23,207 bases of DNA, taken from SZAS-103 sp043747745. GTDB taxonomy: Bacteria; Pseudomonadota; Gammaproteobacteria; Xanthomonadales; Xanthomonadaceae. The stretch lies in assembly GCA_043747745.1 (NCBI GenBank), contig JAYTOP010000088.1:1-23207 (forward strand), written 5' to 3'. Below the pieces are notes generated by a model. The model worked only from the letters and a program-made list of their open reading frames with translations, had not been told where the DNA came from and did no database searches. Within the stretch, counting starts at the first letter, position 1; the number at the start of each line of letters is the position of its first letter. This document shows positions 9,552 through 17,378 of this stretch, piece by piece. Position numbers and translations under genes: made by a program.

Positions 9552-10458
9552 GCGCGGTCTCCTGCGATGTCCGCAGTGCATTGCGTTTGGCGACGTAGGC
9601 TTCGGCGCATGCGCGCGACAGGGTGCGCACGCGCAGGATGTAGCGCTGGCGTTCGGTCACGCTGATCGCGCGGCGCGCATCGAGCAGGTTGAAGCAGTGG
9701 CTCGCCTTGCAGACCTGTTCGTAAGCGGGCAGCGGAAGGCCGAGTGCGACGAGTGTCAATGCCTCTTTCTCGCAGGCATCGAAGCGATGGAACAGTTCGG
9801 CGACGTCGGCATGCTCGAAGTTGTACGCGCTCTGTTCGACTTCGTTCTGGTGATAGACATCGCGGTAATACACCGTGCCCTGCGGGCCGCGCGTCCAGAC
9901 GATGTCGAACACGCTGTCGACGTTTTGCAGATACATGCACAGGCGTTCGAGGCCGTAGGTGATCTCGCCGAGCACCGGCTTGCACTCGATGCCGCCGGCC
10001 TGCTGGAAATAGGTGAACTGGGTGACTTCCATGCCGTTCAACCACACTTCCCAGCCGAGCCCCCAGGCGCCGAGCGTCGGCGATTCCCAGTTGTCCTCGA
10101 CCAGTCTCAGGTCGTGAATGAGTGGATCGATCCCGAGTTGTTTCAGCGATCCGAAATAGAGTTCGACGATGTCGTCGGGGCTCGGCTTCATCGCGACCTG
10201 GAACTGGTAGTAGCGCTGCAAACGATTCGGGTTGTCGCCGTAGCGGCCATCGGTCGGGCGTCGGCTCGGCTGCACGTAGGCCGCGTTCCATGGCTCGGGG
10301 CCGAGCGCGCGCAGGAAGGTCGCCGGATGGAATGTCCCCGCCCCGACCTCCAGGTCGAGCGGCTGGATCAGCACGCAACCCTGTTCGGCCCAGTAGGCGG
10401 ACAGGGTCTGGATGAGTTGCTGGAAGGTCAGGGTTTGATTCGACGCGGACGCGGTCAT
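9544..10458 (-). CDS. glyQ: Glycyl-tRNA synthetase alpha subunit
   Basis: The 304-residue alpha subunit (E. coli: 303) forms glycyl-adenylate and is the class II catalytic core of the tetramer. Family signatures are plain: FQQLIQTLSAYWAEQGC near residue 12, QPLDLEVGAGTFHPATFLR near 35, RYGDNPNRLQRYYQFQV near 75 and GWEVWLNGMEVTQFTYFQQ near 135. It is the first gene of the operon glyQ-glyS-tamA-tamB and is transcribed divergently from the GspE-type ATPase gene across 57 bp. A good -10 hexamer on the minus strand lies 26 bp upstream of its ATG. Nothing unusual is seen in the protein. Confidence 0.98.
   Translation of the reverse strand: MTASASNQTLTFQQLIQTLSAYWAEQGCVLIQPLDLEVGAGTFHPATFLRALGPEPWNAAYVQPSRRPTDGRYGDNPNRLQRYYQFQVAMKPSPDDIVELYFGSLKQLGIDPLIHDLRLVEDNWESPTLGAWGLGWEVWLNGMEVTQFTYFQQAGGIECKPVLGEITYGLERLCMYLQNVDSVFDIVWTRGPQGTVYYRDVYHQNEVEQSAYNFEHADVAELFHRFDACEKEALTLVALGLPLPAYEQVCKASHCFNLLDARRAISVTERQRYILRVRTLSRACAEAYVAKRNALRTSQETAHV
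9558..9563 (-). promoter_or_regulatory. Shine-Dalgarno site that sets the glyS start
   Basis: On the minus strand AGGAGA lies inside the last codons of glyQ, with six bases between it and the glyS ATG at 9551. It favours this ATG over the upstream in-frame ATG at 9581, which has no comparable site. Confidence 0.75.
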
Positions 10459-10484
10459 GCAGTGGGCTTGCGGGGAAAGACGCT

Positions 10485-10490
10485 AGTATA
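10485..10490 (-). promoter_or_regulatory. Candidate -10 box for the glyQ-glyS-tamAB operon
   Basis: On the minus strand the 57-bp divergent spacer holds TATACT, one mismatch from the sigma-70 -10 consensus. It would place transcription initiation about 20 bases before the glyQ ATG. The -35 position (ATCGTG at 17-bp spacing) is poor, so this is only a candidate. The spacer also has to contain any promoter of the plus-strand ATPase gene. Confidence 0.35.
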
Positions 10491-10515
10491 GCTGTGGCCC
10501 CACGACACACGATCC

Positions 10516-12345
10516 GTGCCGACCTTGGAACAATCGCTGCCCGCCGATCCATCCATCCGCGCCGCGCCGCGCGTACGGCGTTTCCCGCCGGGACGCTTGA
10601 CGCTTGAACGCATCTTGCTGGCGCTGGTCGAGGATGGGCTGGTCGTGGCCGCCGATGCCGCGCGCGCTGGCGTTGCGGCGCGCGACGCCAGGCACATGGT
10701 CGACGTGCATCCGCTGGTGCTGCTCGCGAACCTGAAACTTCCCGGCACCCGTCCGCCCGGCGTCGAATTGAGCCTGGAGCGGCTCACCGAATGGCTCGCG
10801 CAGGAAGTCGGGCTTCCGTATGTGCGCATCGACCCGACCAAGGTCGATGTCGCCAAGGTCACCGGTGTCGTTTCGCACGCTTACGCGCAACGGCATCGTT
10901 TCCTGCCGCTCGACGTGAACCAGGATCGCGTGCTGATCGGTACCAGTGAGCCCACCGACCTCGAATGGATGGGCGATCTGCGCAACCTGCTGCGCAAGGA
11001 GATCGAACTCGCTGTCGTCAATCCGCTCGACCTGCATCGCTACACGATGGAGTTCTTCGGCGTGACCCGTTCGGTGCGCGGCGCGAAGGAAGGCCGCGAG
11101 CAGCAAAGCAGCGGCATGCCGAGCTTCGAGCAACTCGTCGAGCTCGGGCGGGCCGGCGAAGTCGGTGCCGACGACCGCCACATCGTGCATATCGTCGATT
11201 GGTTGTTGCAGTACGCGTACGAGCAACGCGCGTCCGACATTCACCTGGAGCCGCGCCGCGACATCAGCCGCATGCGTTTCCGCATCGATGGATTGCTGCA
11301 CAAGGTCTTTGAATTGCCGACGCCGGTGATGATCGCGGTCGTGAGCCGGATCAAGGTGCTGGGCCGCATGGACCTTGCCGAACGCCGGCGCCCGCAGGAC
11401 GGACGCATCAAGACGCGCTCGCCCGGCGGCCGCGAATTCGAGATGCGCCTGTCGACGATGCCGACCGCATTCGGCGAGAAGTGCGTGATGCGCATCTTCG
11501 ATCCGGACACCGCGTTCAAGTCGCTGGAGCAACTGGGCTTCGACCCAGGCGAAGCGGCTGCCTGGAATGAACTCGTGCAGCGTCCGCACGGCATCGTGCT
11601 GGTGACCGGGCCAACCGGCTCTGGCAAGACCACGACCCTGTATTCGGCATTGCGGAACCTCGCGACGGCCGATGTGAACGTGTGCACGGTCGAGGACCCG
11701 ATCGAGATGATCGCGCCCGAGTTCAATCAGATGCAGGTGCATCCGGCGATCGACCTGACGTTCGCGTCGGGCGTGCGCACGCTGATGCGGCAGGACCCCG
11801 ACATCATCATGATCGGCGAGATCCGCGATTTGGATACCGCGCAGATGGCGGTGCAGGCTTCGCTGACCGGGCATCTGGTGTTGTCCACCCTGCACACCAA
11901 CGACGCGCCATCGGCGATCGCGCGCCTGCTCGACCTGGGCGTGCCGTATTACCTTGTCGCATCCACGCTGAACGGCGTGCTCGCGCAGCGCCTCGTGCGG
12001 ACCTTGTGCCCGCACTGCAAGCAACCAGCGCCGATCGCAGAAGCGGGCTGGCTTGCATTGCTCGATCGCCACCATCCGATGCCCTTGCCCAAAACGGGTT
12101 TTGGGCCGGTGGGGTGCCTCGAATGCCGACGCACGGGCTATCTTGGCCGCGTGGGTCTGTACGAGATGCTGACGATCACGCCATTGATGCGCAGCCTGAT
12201 CCGCCCCGACATGGAGCTTGCCGGATTTACCCGCGCAGCGATCGGCGAAGGCATGCGTCCGCTGCGCGTTGCGGGCGCAGAAAAAGTCGCGCAGGGCCTG
12301 ACCACGGTCGAGGAAATCCTTTCCACCTTGCCGCCGCAGGAATGA
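10516..12345 (+). CDS. GspE/PulE/PilB-family secretion or pilus ATPase (orphan)
   Basis: This 609-residue hexameric ATPase belongs to the type II secretion/type IV pilus assembly family. It has an MshEN/T2SSE_N-type N-terminal domain (about residues 85-185, EWLAQEVGLPYVRID). Next come an Asp-box region, ASDIHLEP (239-246), Walker A GPTGSGKT (365-372), the Walker B region DIIMIGEIRD (429-438) and a His box STLHTND (457-463). A zinc-binding pair CPHC (498-501) and CLEC (534-537) is the tetracysteine module of the GspE/PilB branch. The start is GTG, the first start codon after an in-frame stop at 10489; no Shine-Dalgarno is visible. No pilin, inner-membrane platform or secretin gene lies nearby, so whether it serves secretion, pili or something else cannot be told. 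The next gene begins 22 bp downstream. Confidence 0.9.
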   Translation: MPTLEQSLPADPSIRAAPRVRRFPPGRLTLERILLALVEDGLVVAADAARAGVAARDARHMVDVHPLVLLANLKLPGTRPPGVELSLERLTEWLAQEVGLPYVRIDPTKVDVAKVTGVVSHAYAQRHRFLPLDVNQDRVLIGTSEPTDLEWMGDLRNLLRKEIELAVVNPLDLHRYTMEFFGVTRSVRGAKEGREQQSSGMPSFEQLVELGRAGEVGADDRHIVHIVDWLLQYAYEQRASDIHLEPRRDISRMRFRIDGLLHKVFELPTPVMIAVVSRIKVLGRMDLAERRRPQDGRIKTRSPGGREFEMRLSTMPTAFGEKCVMRIFDPDTAFKSLEQLGFDPGEAAAWNELVQRPHGIVLVTGPTGSGKTTTLYSALRNLATADVNVCTVEDPIEMIAPEFNQMQVHPAIDLTFASGVRTLMRQDPDIIMIGEIRDLDTAQMAVQASLTGHLVLSTLHTNDAPSAIARLLDLGVPYYLVASTLNGVLAQRLVRTLCPHCKQPAPIAEAGWLALLDRHHPMPLPKTGFGPVGCLECRRTGYLGRVGLYEMLTITPLMRSLIRPDMELAGFTRAAIGEGMRPLRVAGAEKVAQGLTTVEEILSTLPPQE

Positions 12346-12367
12346 GCGCGCCGATGAAGACGCAAGC

Positions 12368-13096
12368 ATGACCATGAGCGCACCTTTCCTGATCATCGAA
12401 ACCGGCGACCCTGCGCCATCGCTGCGCCGCTACGGCAATTTCTCGCACTGGATACGCGTCGCTGCGGGATTGCGATCCGAGCAAGCCGTGGTTTATCGCG
12501 TCATCGATGGGCAGGCGCTGCCGGAGCGCGACGGTTTTGCCGGCGCGCTGATTACCGGTTCGGGCGCGATGGTCACCGAGCGCCTCGACTGGAGCGAACG
12601 CAGCGCCGCATGGCTGCGGGACGCCGCCCACGCGGGCATGCCGCTGTTCGGCATCTGCTACGGCCATCAGTTGCTCGCGCATGCGCTGGGTGGCGAGGTT
12701 GGCTACAACCCGGTCGGGCGCGAGATGGGCACGGTGCGGATCGAACGCATGGACGCCGCTGTCGACGATCCATTGTTCGGCAAGCACCCACCGAATTTCG
12801 ACGCGCACGCGACGCATCTGCAGACCATCACCCGATTGCCCGAAGGCGCGATCAAACTCGCACGTTCGGAAAAGGACGCATGCCACGCGTTCCGCTGGGG
12901 CCATTCGGCCTGGGGCGTGCAATTCCATCCGGAATTCAGCATCGCGATGATGCGTGGCTACATCACCGCGCGTCACGAAAAGCTGTTGAATGAAGGCATG
13001 CATCCACCGACGATCCATCGCAGCGTGACCGCCGCGCCGCATGCCCGCAACGTGCTGCGCAGCTTCGTGCGGCATGCGCGTGCACGCGGTATTTGA
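12368..13096 (+). CDS. Class I glutamine amidotransferase (GATase1), GuaA-N-like
   Basis: This free-standing glutamine amidotransferase domain of 242 residues should hydrolyse glutamine to supply ammonia to a partner, or act as a related hydrolase. The catalytic triad of the class I family is complete: Cys97 in the nucleophile elbow FGICYGHQLLAHALGG, and His187 and Glu189 in VQFHPEFS. No synthetase domain is fused and none is encoded nearby, so the acceptor is unknown. Single-domain proteins of this type are often annotated as GMP synthase-like. The start is ATG at 12368 (ATG 12374 is also possible). It follows the ATPase gene by 22 bp and is probably cotranscribed with it, although no shared function is apparent. 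Confidence 0.9.
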   Translation: MTMSAPFLIIETGDPAPSLRRYGNFSHWIRVAAGLRSEQAVVYRVIDGQALPERDGFAGALITGSGAMVTERLDWSERSAAWLRDAAHAGMPLFGICYGHQLLAHALGGEVGYNPVGREMGTVRIERMDAAVDDPLFGKHPPNFDAHATHLQTITRLPEGAIKLARSEKDACHAFRWGHSAWGVQFHPEFSIAMMRGYITARHEKLLNEGMHPPTIHRSVTAAPHARNVLRSFVRHARARGI

Positions 13097-13148
13097 TCAA
13101 ACCACTCAACCGCGCTGCGTTCGACGTGGCTGGAACCAGGAATTCGCG

Positions 13149-14042
13149 ATGACCGTGAAAAGCATTTCTTTCGGCGCACCCTTCGCATGGCTGACTGCGT
13201 CGGTCGAGTCGTTGCGCAAGGATCCTGCCGCACTGTTTCGCGCGACCGCATTGTTGTTGACGGTCGTGATGGCGCCTGTCGTGATCCAGCAGTTTCTGCT
13301 GAGGACCATTCAGCCGATCGCACTCGGCATGTCGCTGGCGATCCAGGCGGTCTTCATGTTGTACAGCATGCTGGTCGTGCCTCCGGTCATGGGCGGGTAT
13401 TTTCGCATCCTGCATCTGCGTGAACAGGGACAGCCGGTGTCGGCCACAGGTGTGTTCGCGATGTTCCACGAGCCGGGTGCAGCCAAGCGCATGATTGCGA
13501 TCGCGCTGATCTTCACGGCGATCTTTGTGGTCTTGTTCATCGCCATGTATTACGCAACCGGTGGTTATCTGGCGGAAGTGTTCAAGATCGCTGCCGCCAC
13601 GCCTCCGGGGAAACCGCCGGAATTTCCGCCGCCGCCAAACGGTTTCCTGCTGTGGTGCCTGGCGTTCGGCTTCGTGGGCCTGATCCTGATGACGGCGCAC
13701 ACGCTGGCTTCCATCCAGGTAGCGCTGGGCTCGCGGTCGCCGATCGAAGCGGTCGGCGATGCGTTCGCGGCGACCCTGCGGAATTTCGGCGCGTTCTTCC
13801 TGTTTTATGTGGCGATGTTCTTCGCCCTCATGCTGTTCGTGCTGGTCTTTGGATTGGTGGTCGGCATCGTCGCTTTCGTACTGGGGCACATCAGCCCGAT
13901 CCTGATGATGATCGTCCTTGTTCCGGTCTATCTGTGGTTGGTTCTGGTGATGTACGCGGTGATGTTCGGCTTCAATTACCAGGCGTGGTGCGGCACGCTC
14001 GGCGATGGCAACGCCCCGTTCGACCAGCAGATCGCAGCCTAA
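13149..14042 (+). CDS. BPSS1780-type multi-pass inner-membrane protein of unknown function
   Basis: The protein has 297 residues with about five to six hydrophobic segments (roughly residues 28-46, 55-80, 115-137, 170-190, 213-243 and 250-277). The N-terminus SFGAPFAWLTASVESLRKDP and the C-terminal GFNYQAWCGTLGDG resemble the BPSS1780 family, whose function is not known. A Pro-rich loop (PPGKPPEFPPPP) lies between transmembrane segments near residues 153-164. The open frame runs further upstream to 13041, but ATG 13149 has AGGA at 13138-13141 with a short spacer and starts the hydrophobic family region; the upstream part overlaps the preceding gene. It ends convergently with the RDD gene, 21 bp away, and no obvious terminator lies between them. 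Confidence 0.75.
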   Translation: MTVKSISFGAPFAWLTASVESLRKDPAALFRATALLLTVVMAPVVIQQFLLRTIQPIALGMSLAIQAVFMLYSMLVVPPVMGGYFRILHLREQGQPVSATGVFAMFHEPGAAKRMIAIALIFTAIFVVLFIAMYYATGGYLAEVFKIAAATPPGKPPEFPPPPNGFLLWCLAFGFVGLILMTAHTLASIQVALGSRSPIEAVGDAFAATLRNFGAFFLFYVAMFFALMLFVLVFGLVVGIVAFVLGHISPILMMIVLVPVYLWLVLVMYAVMFGFNYQAWCGTLGDGNAPFDQQIAA

Positions 14043-14063
14043 ACCGCGCCATCGCGCGCAGGC

Positions 14064-14714
14064 TCAAACCTGGCTTGCGGCCTTCAGTGCCATTGCTGCT
14101 GCCAGCATGAAACCGAGGATGCCGAGCACGAGTAACAACGCGTGCGCGCCGACGATCAGCCAACCCCACAGCGGCATCTGCGGACGGGCCGGATCGGTGT
14201 TTTCAACGCGCGTGTCGGCAATGTAATCGTGCATTGCGCGGCGTTCGGGCGTCCAAGCAGCCATTGCATGGCCGATGTTCAAGCTCAGCCACGACAAACC
14301 TGCGGCAAAAAAGCGGCCTAGTGCGCGACCGATCCCGATCCGCTTTCCATCGGCATCCACCACCTTGATGCCGAGCAGGCGTTTGCCGAACGTGGCCTGC
14401 CACGCCGAGGACTCAAGCAGCGCGAAATATGCGCCCGCGATCACGACGTACGCGACTGAGGAGAATGCCAGCAGACCTGCCAGAGAGGTGGTCATGCGTG
14501 CCAGTAACGCGGTCGCTTCCTCCGTCGACATCTGCTGGTTCTGCAGCGCTGTCGTGAGGGTCCGCAGTTGGTCGAGTTCGCCTGCTTCCTGTCCCGCGAA
14601 GAGCAATCGAGCCAGCAGTTCCAGGACGATGTAGACCAGCACGACATCGATGAAATACGCGACGTAGCGCTTCCAGAATCCCGCAGGCGAACGCGCAGCG
14701 ACGATCGCATTCAT
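14064..14714 (-). CDS. RDD-family inner-membrane protein
   Basis: This 216-residue RDD domain protein begins with the signature region AGFWKRYVAYFIDVVLVY, which carries the conserved Arg16 and Asp23 that give the family its name. A second conserved block, ATFGKRLLGIKVVDADGKRIG, follows, with RRAMHDYIADTRV near the end of the domain. Four hydrophobic segments are visible, the last near residues 190-212. RDD proteins are often put down as transporters, but the role of most is unknown. Its ATG overlaps the tatC stop by four bases (ATGA), so it is translated as part of the tat operon, perhaps only by convenience. No functional link to Tat export is established. Confidence 0.88.
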   Translation of the reverse strand: MNAIVAARSPAGFWKRYVAYFIDVVLVYIVLELLARLLFAGQEAGELDQLRTLTTALQNQQMSTEEATALLARMTTSLAGLLAFSSVAYVVIAGAYFALLESSAWQATFGKRLLGIKVVDADGKRIGIGRALGRFFAAGLSWLSLNIGHAMAAWTPERRAMHDYIADTRVENTDPARPQMPLWGWLIVGAHALLLVLGILGFMLAAAMALKAASQV

Positions 14715-15550
14715 TGCTGGGCGGCGACGACTGCTGGTTTCGCGACCAGTTTCGCGGCGATCAAGCCGACTTCATACAGCAGGCACATCGGGATCGCGAG
14801 CAGCAGCATCGACACCGCGTCGGGCGGGGCGATCAATGCGGCGATGACGAAATTGCCGAGGATCGCGTAAGGCCGCGCGTCCTTGAGTTGCGTGGTCGTC
14901 ACCCAGCCCATCAGCACCAGGATCACCACTGCGACCGGCACCTCGAAGCTCGCACCGAACGAAATGAAGATCACACCGACGAAGTCCAGGTAATGGCGGA
15001 TGTCGGTCATCATCATTACCCCCTCCGGCGTCACGCTGGCCAGAAAGCGGAACACCATCGGCAACACCAGGAAATACGCGAATGCGCAGCCGGAGTAGAA
15101 CAACAAGGTCGCTGAAATCAGCAGCGGCGTCGCCAAGCGTTTTTCGTGGCGATACAAACCCGGCGCGACGAAAGCCCAGAGCTGGTAGATCACGATCGGC
15201 ATCGCGAGCATCAGCGCGGCATAGAAGCAAAGCTTGACCGGCACGAAGAATGGCGAGGACACGTCGATCGCGACGAGGTGCGCGCCGGCTGGCAGTCGCG
15301 AGAGCAATGGCGCAGCAAGCCACGAGTACAACCGCTGCGCGAACGGCAGCAGCACGAGGAAGACCAGCATGACGGCAACAACGCTGCGCAGCAGGCGCGA
15401 TCGCAGTTCGATGAGATGCGCGATGAGCCCTTGTTCCTGATCGCCATGCTCCTGACCAGGCAAGTTTTGGCCAGGTAGGCCATGGTCGTGCGGACCTTGG
15501 TCGGCCGGAGCAGAAGGGCCGACGGTATCGGAAGGGTCAGTCCTGGCCAT
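14711..15550 (-). CDS. tatC: TatC, twin-arginine translocase receptor subunit
   Basis: TatC is the six-helix inner-membrane core of the Tat translocase that recognises twin-arginine signal peptides and exports folded proteins. Key residues align with E. coli TatC at a constant offset of 33: Glu48 (E15, in HLIELRSRL), Phe127 (F94), Glu136 (E103, in LYRHEKR) and Asp244 (D211, in APPDAVS). The offset shows that the protein carries about 33 extra residues at the N-terminus, rich in Gly, His, Asp, Gln and Pro, with a short GLPGQ/NLPGQ repetition. No other Met occurs in that stretch, so the start at 15550 is the natural one; it overlaps tatB by 14 bp. Total length is 279 residues against 258 in E. 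coli. Confidence 0.96.
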   Translation of the reverse strand: MARTDPSDTVGPSAPADQGPHDHGLPGQNLPGQEHGDQEQGLIAHLIELRSRLLRSVVAVMLVFLVLLPFAQRLYSWLAAPLLSRLPAGAHLVAIDVSSPFFVPVKLCFYAALMLAMPIVIYQLWAFVAPGLYRHEKRLATPLLISATLLFYSGCAFAYFLVLPMVFRFLASVTPEGVMMMTDIRHYLDFVGVIFISFGASFEVPVAVVILVLMGWVTTTQLKDARPYAILGNFVIAALIAPPDAVSMLLLAIPMCLLYEVGLIAAKLVAKPAVVAAQQ

Positions 15551-16058
15551 CGGAACGCGGCTGGGGTGTTGGGGGCAGCAGGATCATCTGCATCGTGAGA
15601 TCGGGATCGAGCAGGCTGAGCTGGGTGGGATCGTACTGGGGTCGTGCTGGAGCCGGATCGGCGATTGGAGGGCTTGCGGCCTCCTGATGCACCATGACAG
15701 GCGGGGTTGACTCACGATTGGTTGGTGCGGCCTGCACGGCTGCACGTTGCTCGGGACTGAGCGATGTCATCACCGCCGCCGTGTCGGTCACTGTGGGCTC
15801 GTTGCTCAGCGCGTCCGGCAGCGCGCGCACCTGCTGTGCACTTTCTTGCATCGCATCGGATGCTTCGCGCAGGTTGCGCCGCAGCTCCTCGTCGGCAATT
15901 TCGTTTTCGAGTTCGGCCTTGACCGCGTTCCATTGCGCGCGCGCCTTGCGTGCCCACAGGCCAGCCAGCCGTGCGGCCTTGGGCAGGCGTTCGGGGCCGA
16001 GCACAACCAGTGCGACCACTGCGATCAACAGTAGCTCGCTGAAACCGATGTCGAACAT
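15537..16058 (-). CDS. tatB: TatB, twin-arginine translocase subunit
   Basis: The 173-residue protein (E. coli: 171) has the TatB layout: a short N-terminal membrane helix MFDIGFSELLLIAVVALVVL with the conserved Glu8, the hinge GPERLP with Pro22, and an amphipathic helix to about residue 65. The variable C-terminal tail is Pro/Gln-rich, PRYDP-like near 140 and TPQPRSDGQD at the end. TatB binds TatC to form the substrate receptor. It lies 28 bp after tatA and overlaps tatC, within a tatABC operon. Glu8 and the longer tail separate it from TatA. Confidence 0.95.
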   Translation of the reverse strand: MFDIGFSELLLIAVVALVVLGPERLPKAARLAGLWARKARAQWNAVKAELENEIADEELRRNLREASDAMQESAQQVRALPDALSNEPTVTDTAAVMTSLSPEQRAAVQAAPTNRESTPPVMVHQEAASPPIADPAPARPQYDPTQLSLLDPDLTMQMILLPPTPQPRSDGQD

Positions 16059-16086
16059 GCGTCGTTACACGAAGATCGCGCGCGGC

Positions 16087-16365
16087 TCAGCCACGCGGAG
16101 GCGCATCGTCGCCGGGCGCAACCACCGGAGGTGGTCTTTGCACGCGGGTCACATCGGCGGGCGGCTGTGCCGGATCGACCGCCTGCTGGATCGGGTCGGT
16201 GACCTTCGCATCGGCCGGTTTGGCCTCATCGCTGCTCACGGCCTTCTTGAATTCCTTGACTGCATTGCCAAGGTCCTTCGCGCCGCCGGTCAGTCGCTTG
16301 GTGCCGAAGATCAAGACGACGATGACCAGCACGATCATCCAATGCCAGATGCTGAAACCGCCCAT
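16087..16365 (-). CDS. tatA: TatA, twin-arginine translocase pore-forming subunit
   Basis: The 92-residue protein starts MGGFSIWHWMIVLVIVVL, almost identical in pattern to E. coli TatA. It has the conserved Phe20-Gly21 hinge (FGTKRL) and an amphipathic helix (GGAKDLGNAVKEFKKAV). The C-terminal tail is Pro- and Asp-rich. TatA oligomerises around TatBC to allow passage of folded proteins. The open frame extends 24 residues upstream, but ATG 16365 gives the exact family N-terminus. A -10-like TATGCT on the minus strand at 16419-16424 may be part of a promoter, since 84 bp separate this gene from the upstream Ysc84 gene; its -35 is not convincing. Confidence 0.95.
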   Translation of the reverse strand: MGGFSIWHWMIVLVIVVLIFGTKRLTGGAKDLGNAVKEFKKAVSSDEAKPADAKVTDPIQQAVDPAQPPADVTRVQRPPPVVAPGDDAPPRG

Positions 16366-16449
16366 GATGTTCTCGCCTCGGTGTCCGAAGTAGTCAAAGC
16401 AATGCTGTGCCGCGCCAAAGCATAGCGCAGGTGCCATCGGCGCGCGCGA

Positions 16450-17268
16450 TCAGCCGCCTTTCAGGGGAACGGTCTCGGCCGGCTGCGGTTGACGCTGGCC
16501 ATTGTCGTTCGCATTCGGGGCAGGCACCGGTTGTGGCGAGCCTGCATCACGCGGGTGGTAGCGTTTGCTTGCGCTGTATTCCTCAAGGCGGTCGCGGAAA
16601 TCCACCACCGGCGACGGCGGCTGGCTCACGCGGCCTTCGAAGATCGCGCGCGGAGTGGTGTCGTGGCCATAGATCGCCGCGTTCGAACGATTGTCGATCT
16701 GCAGTGCCGCGCCGTCGAGCGCGACGCCAGCGAACAGGCCGCGTGCGCGCGAGTAGGAATAGATTTCGGCCTTCAGGTGCTCGTCGGTCGACGCTTCTGC
16801 GGTGCGCCCGACCGGGCCGGCGGCGACCGAAGCATCGGCGCCGAGAGTGAACTTGCCGTCGACGATCGAATCCACACCGCGCGGGGTGCTGAAGATCAGC
16901 ACGACGTCGGTACTCTGCACGCCAGCCTGAAAGCCGACACTGCCACCAGCGATGGTGATGTAACTCGGGTTGCTCCAGGTGCCGTTCTCGCCTCGCACAG
17001 AGACTAGGCCACGACCGAAGCGCCCACCGACCACGAACCCGGCCTTGACCACGCCGGGGATGACCGCGATCGCGTGGGCGTTGTCGAGCATCGACTGCGG
17101 CACCGATTGTTCCGGGATGCGCATGATCTTGTCCAGCACCGCCACCGCGTCGCGCGCGCGATTTTCTTCCGGCGCGCCCGCAAGCGCTGCTCCGGACAAT
17201 AGAGCGCCGGACAGCACCGATCCGCACAAGAGCAGCGACGTTGCGATGAGGGCGGACAATCGACGCAT
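16450..17268 (-). CDS. Ysc84/SYLF-domain lipid-binding protein, exported
   Basis: The 272-residue protein has a Sec signal peptide (residues 1-30, ending ALAGA) and a Ysc84 actin-binding/SYLF domain. The domain runs through IPEQSVPQSMLDNAHAIAV, GFVVGGRFGRGLV, GGSVGFQAGVQSTDVVLIF, FTLGADASVAAGPVGR and ALDGAALQIDN. In eukaryotes SYLF domains bind phosphoinositides; in bacteria these are small periplasmic or outer-membrane-associated proteins of unclear role. After the domain comes a Pro/Asn/Gln-rich tail. GGAGA lies five bases before the ATG on the minus strand. The gene precedes tatA by 84 bp on the same strand and is divergent from hemH (about 110 bp). Confidence 0.88.
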   Translation of the reverse strand: MRRLSALIATSLLLCGSVLSGALLSGAALAGAPEENRARDAVAVLDKIMRIPEQSVPQSMLDNAHAIAVIPGVVKAGFVVGGRFGRGLVSVRGENGTWSNPSYITIAGGSVGFQAGVQSTDVVLIFSTPRGVDSIVDGKFTLGADASVAAGPVGRTAEASTDEHLKAEIYSYSRARGLFAGVALDGAALQIDNRSNAAIYGHDTTPRAIFEGRVSQPPSPVVDFRDRLEEYSASKRYHPRDAGSPQPVPAPNANDNGQRQPQPAETVPLKGG

Positions 17269-17378
17269 TAGGGTCTCCGTATGGATTTCTTGAAGATGTA
17301 GTATCGCGCGTACGGATGAATCGGGTGTGAGCCGGTGCCGCTGCGGGCGATACTATCCCGACTTCGATGAGGGCTTCC

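Noticed and set aside
10483..12396. A 637-residue open frame on the minus strand opposite the GspE-type ATPase
   Set aside because: It mirrors the ATPase gene, lacks any recognisable domain and is His/Arg/Gln-rich.
13041..13148. N-terminal extension of the BPSS1780-type protein
   Set aside because: It overlaps the amidotransferase gene and has no membrane character; ATG 13149 has a ribosome-binding site.
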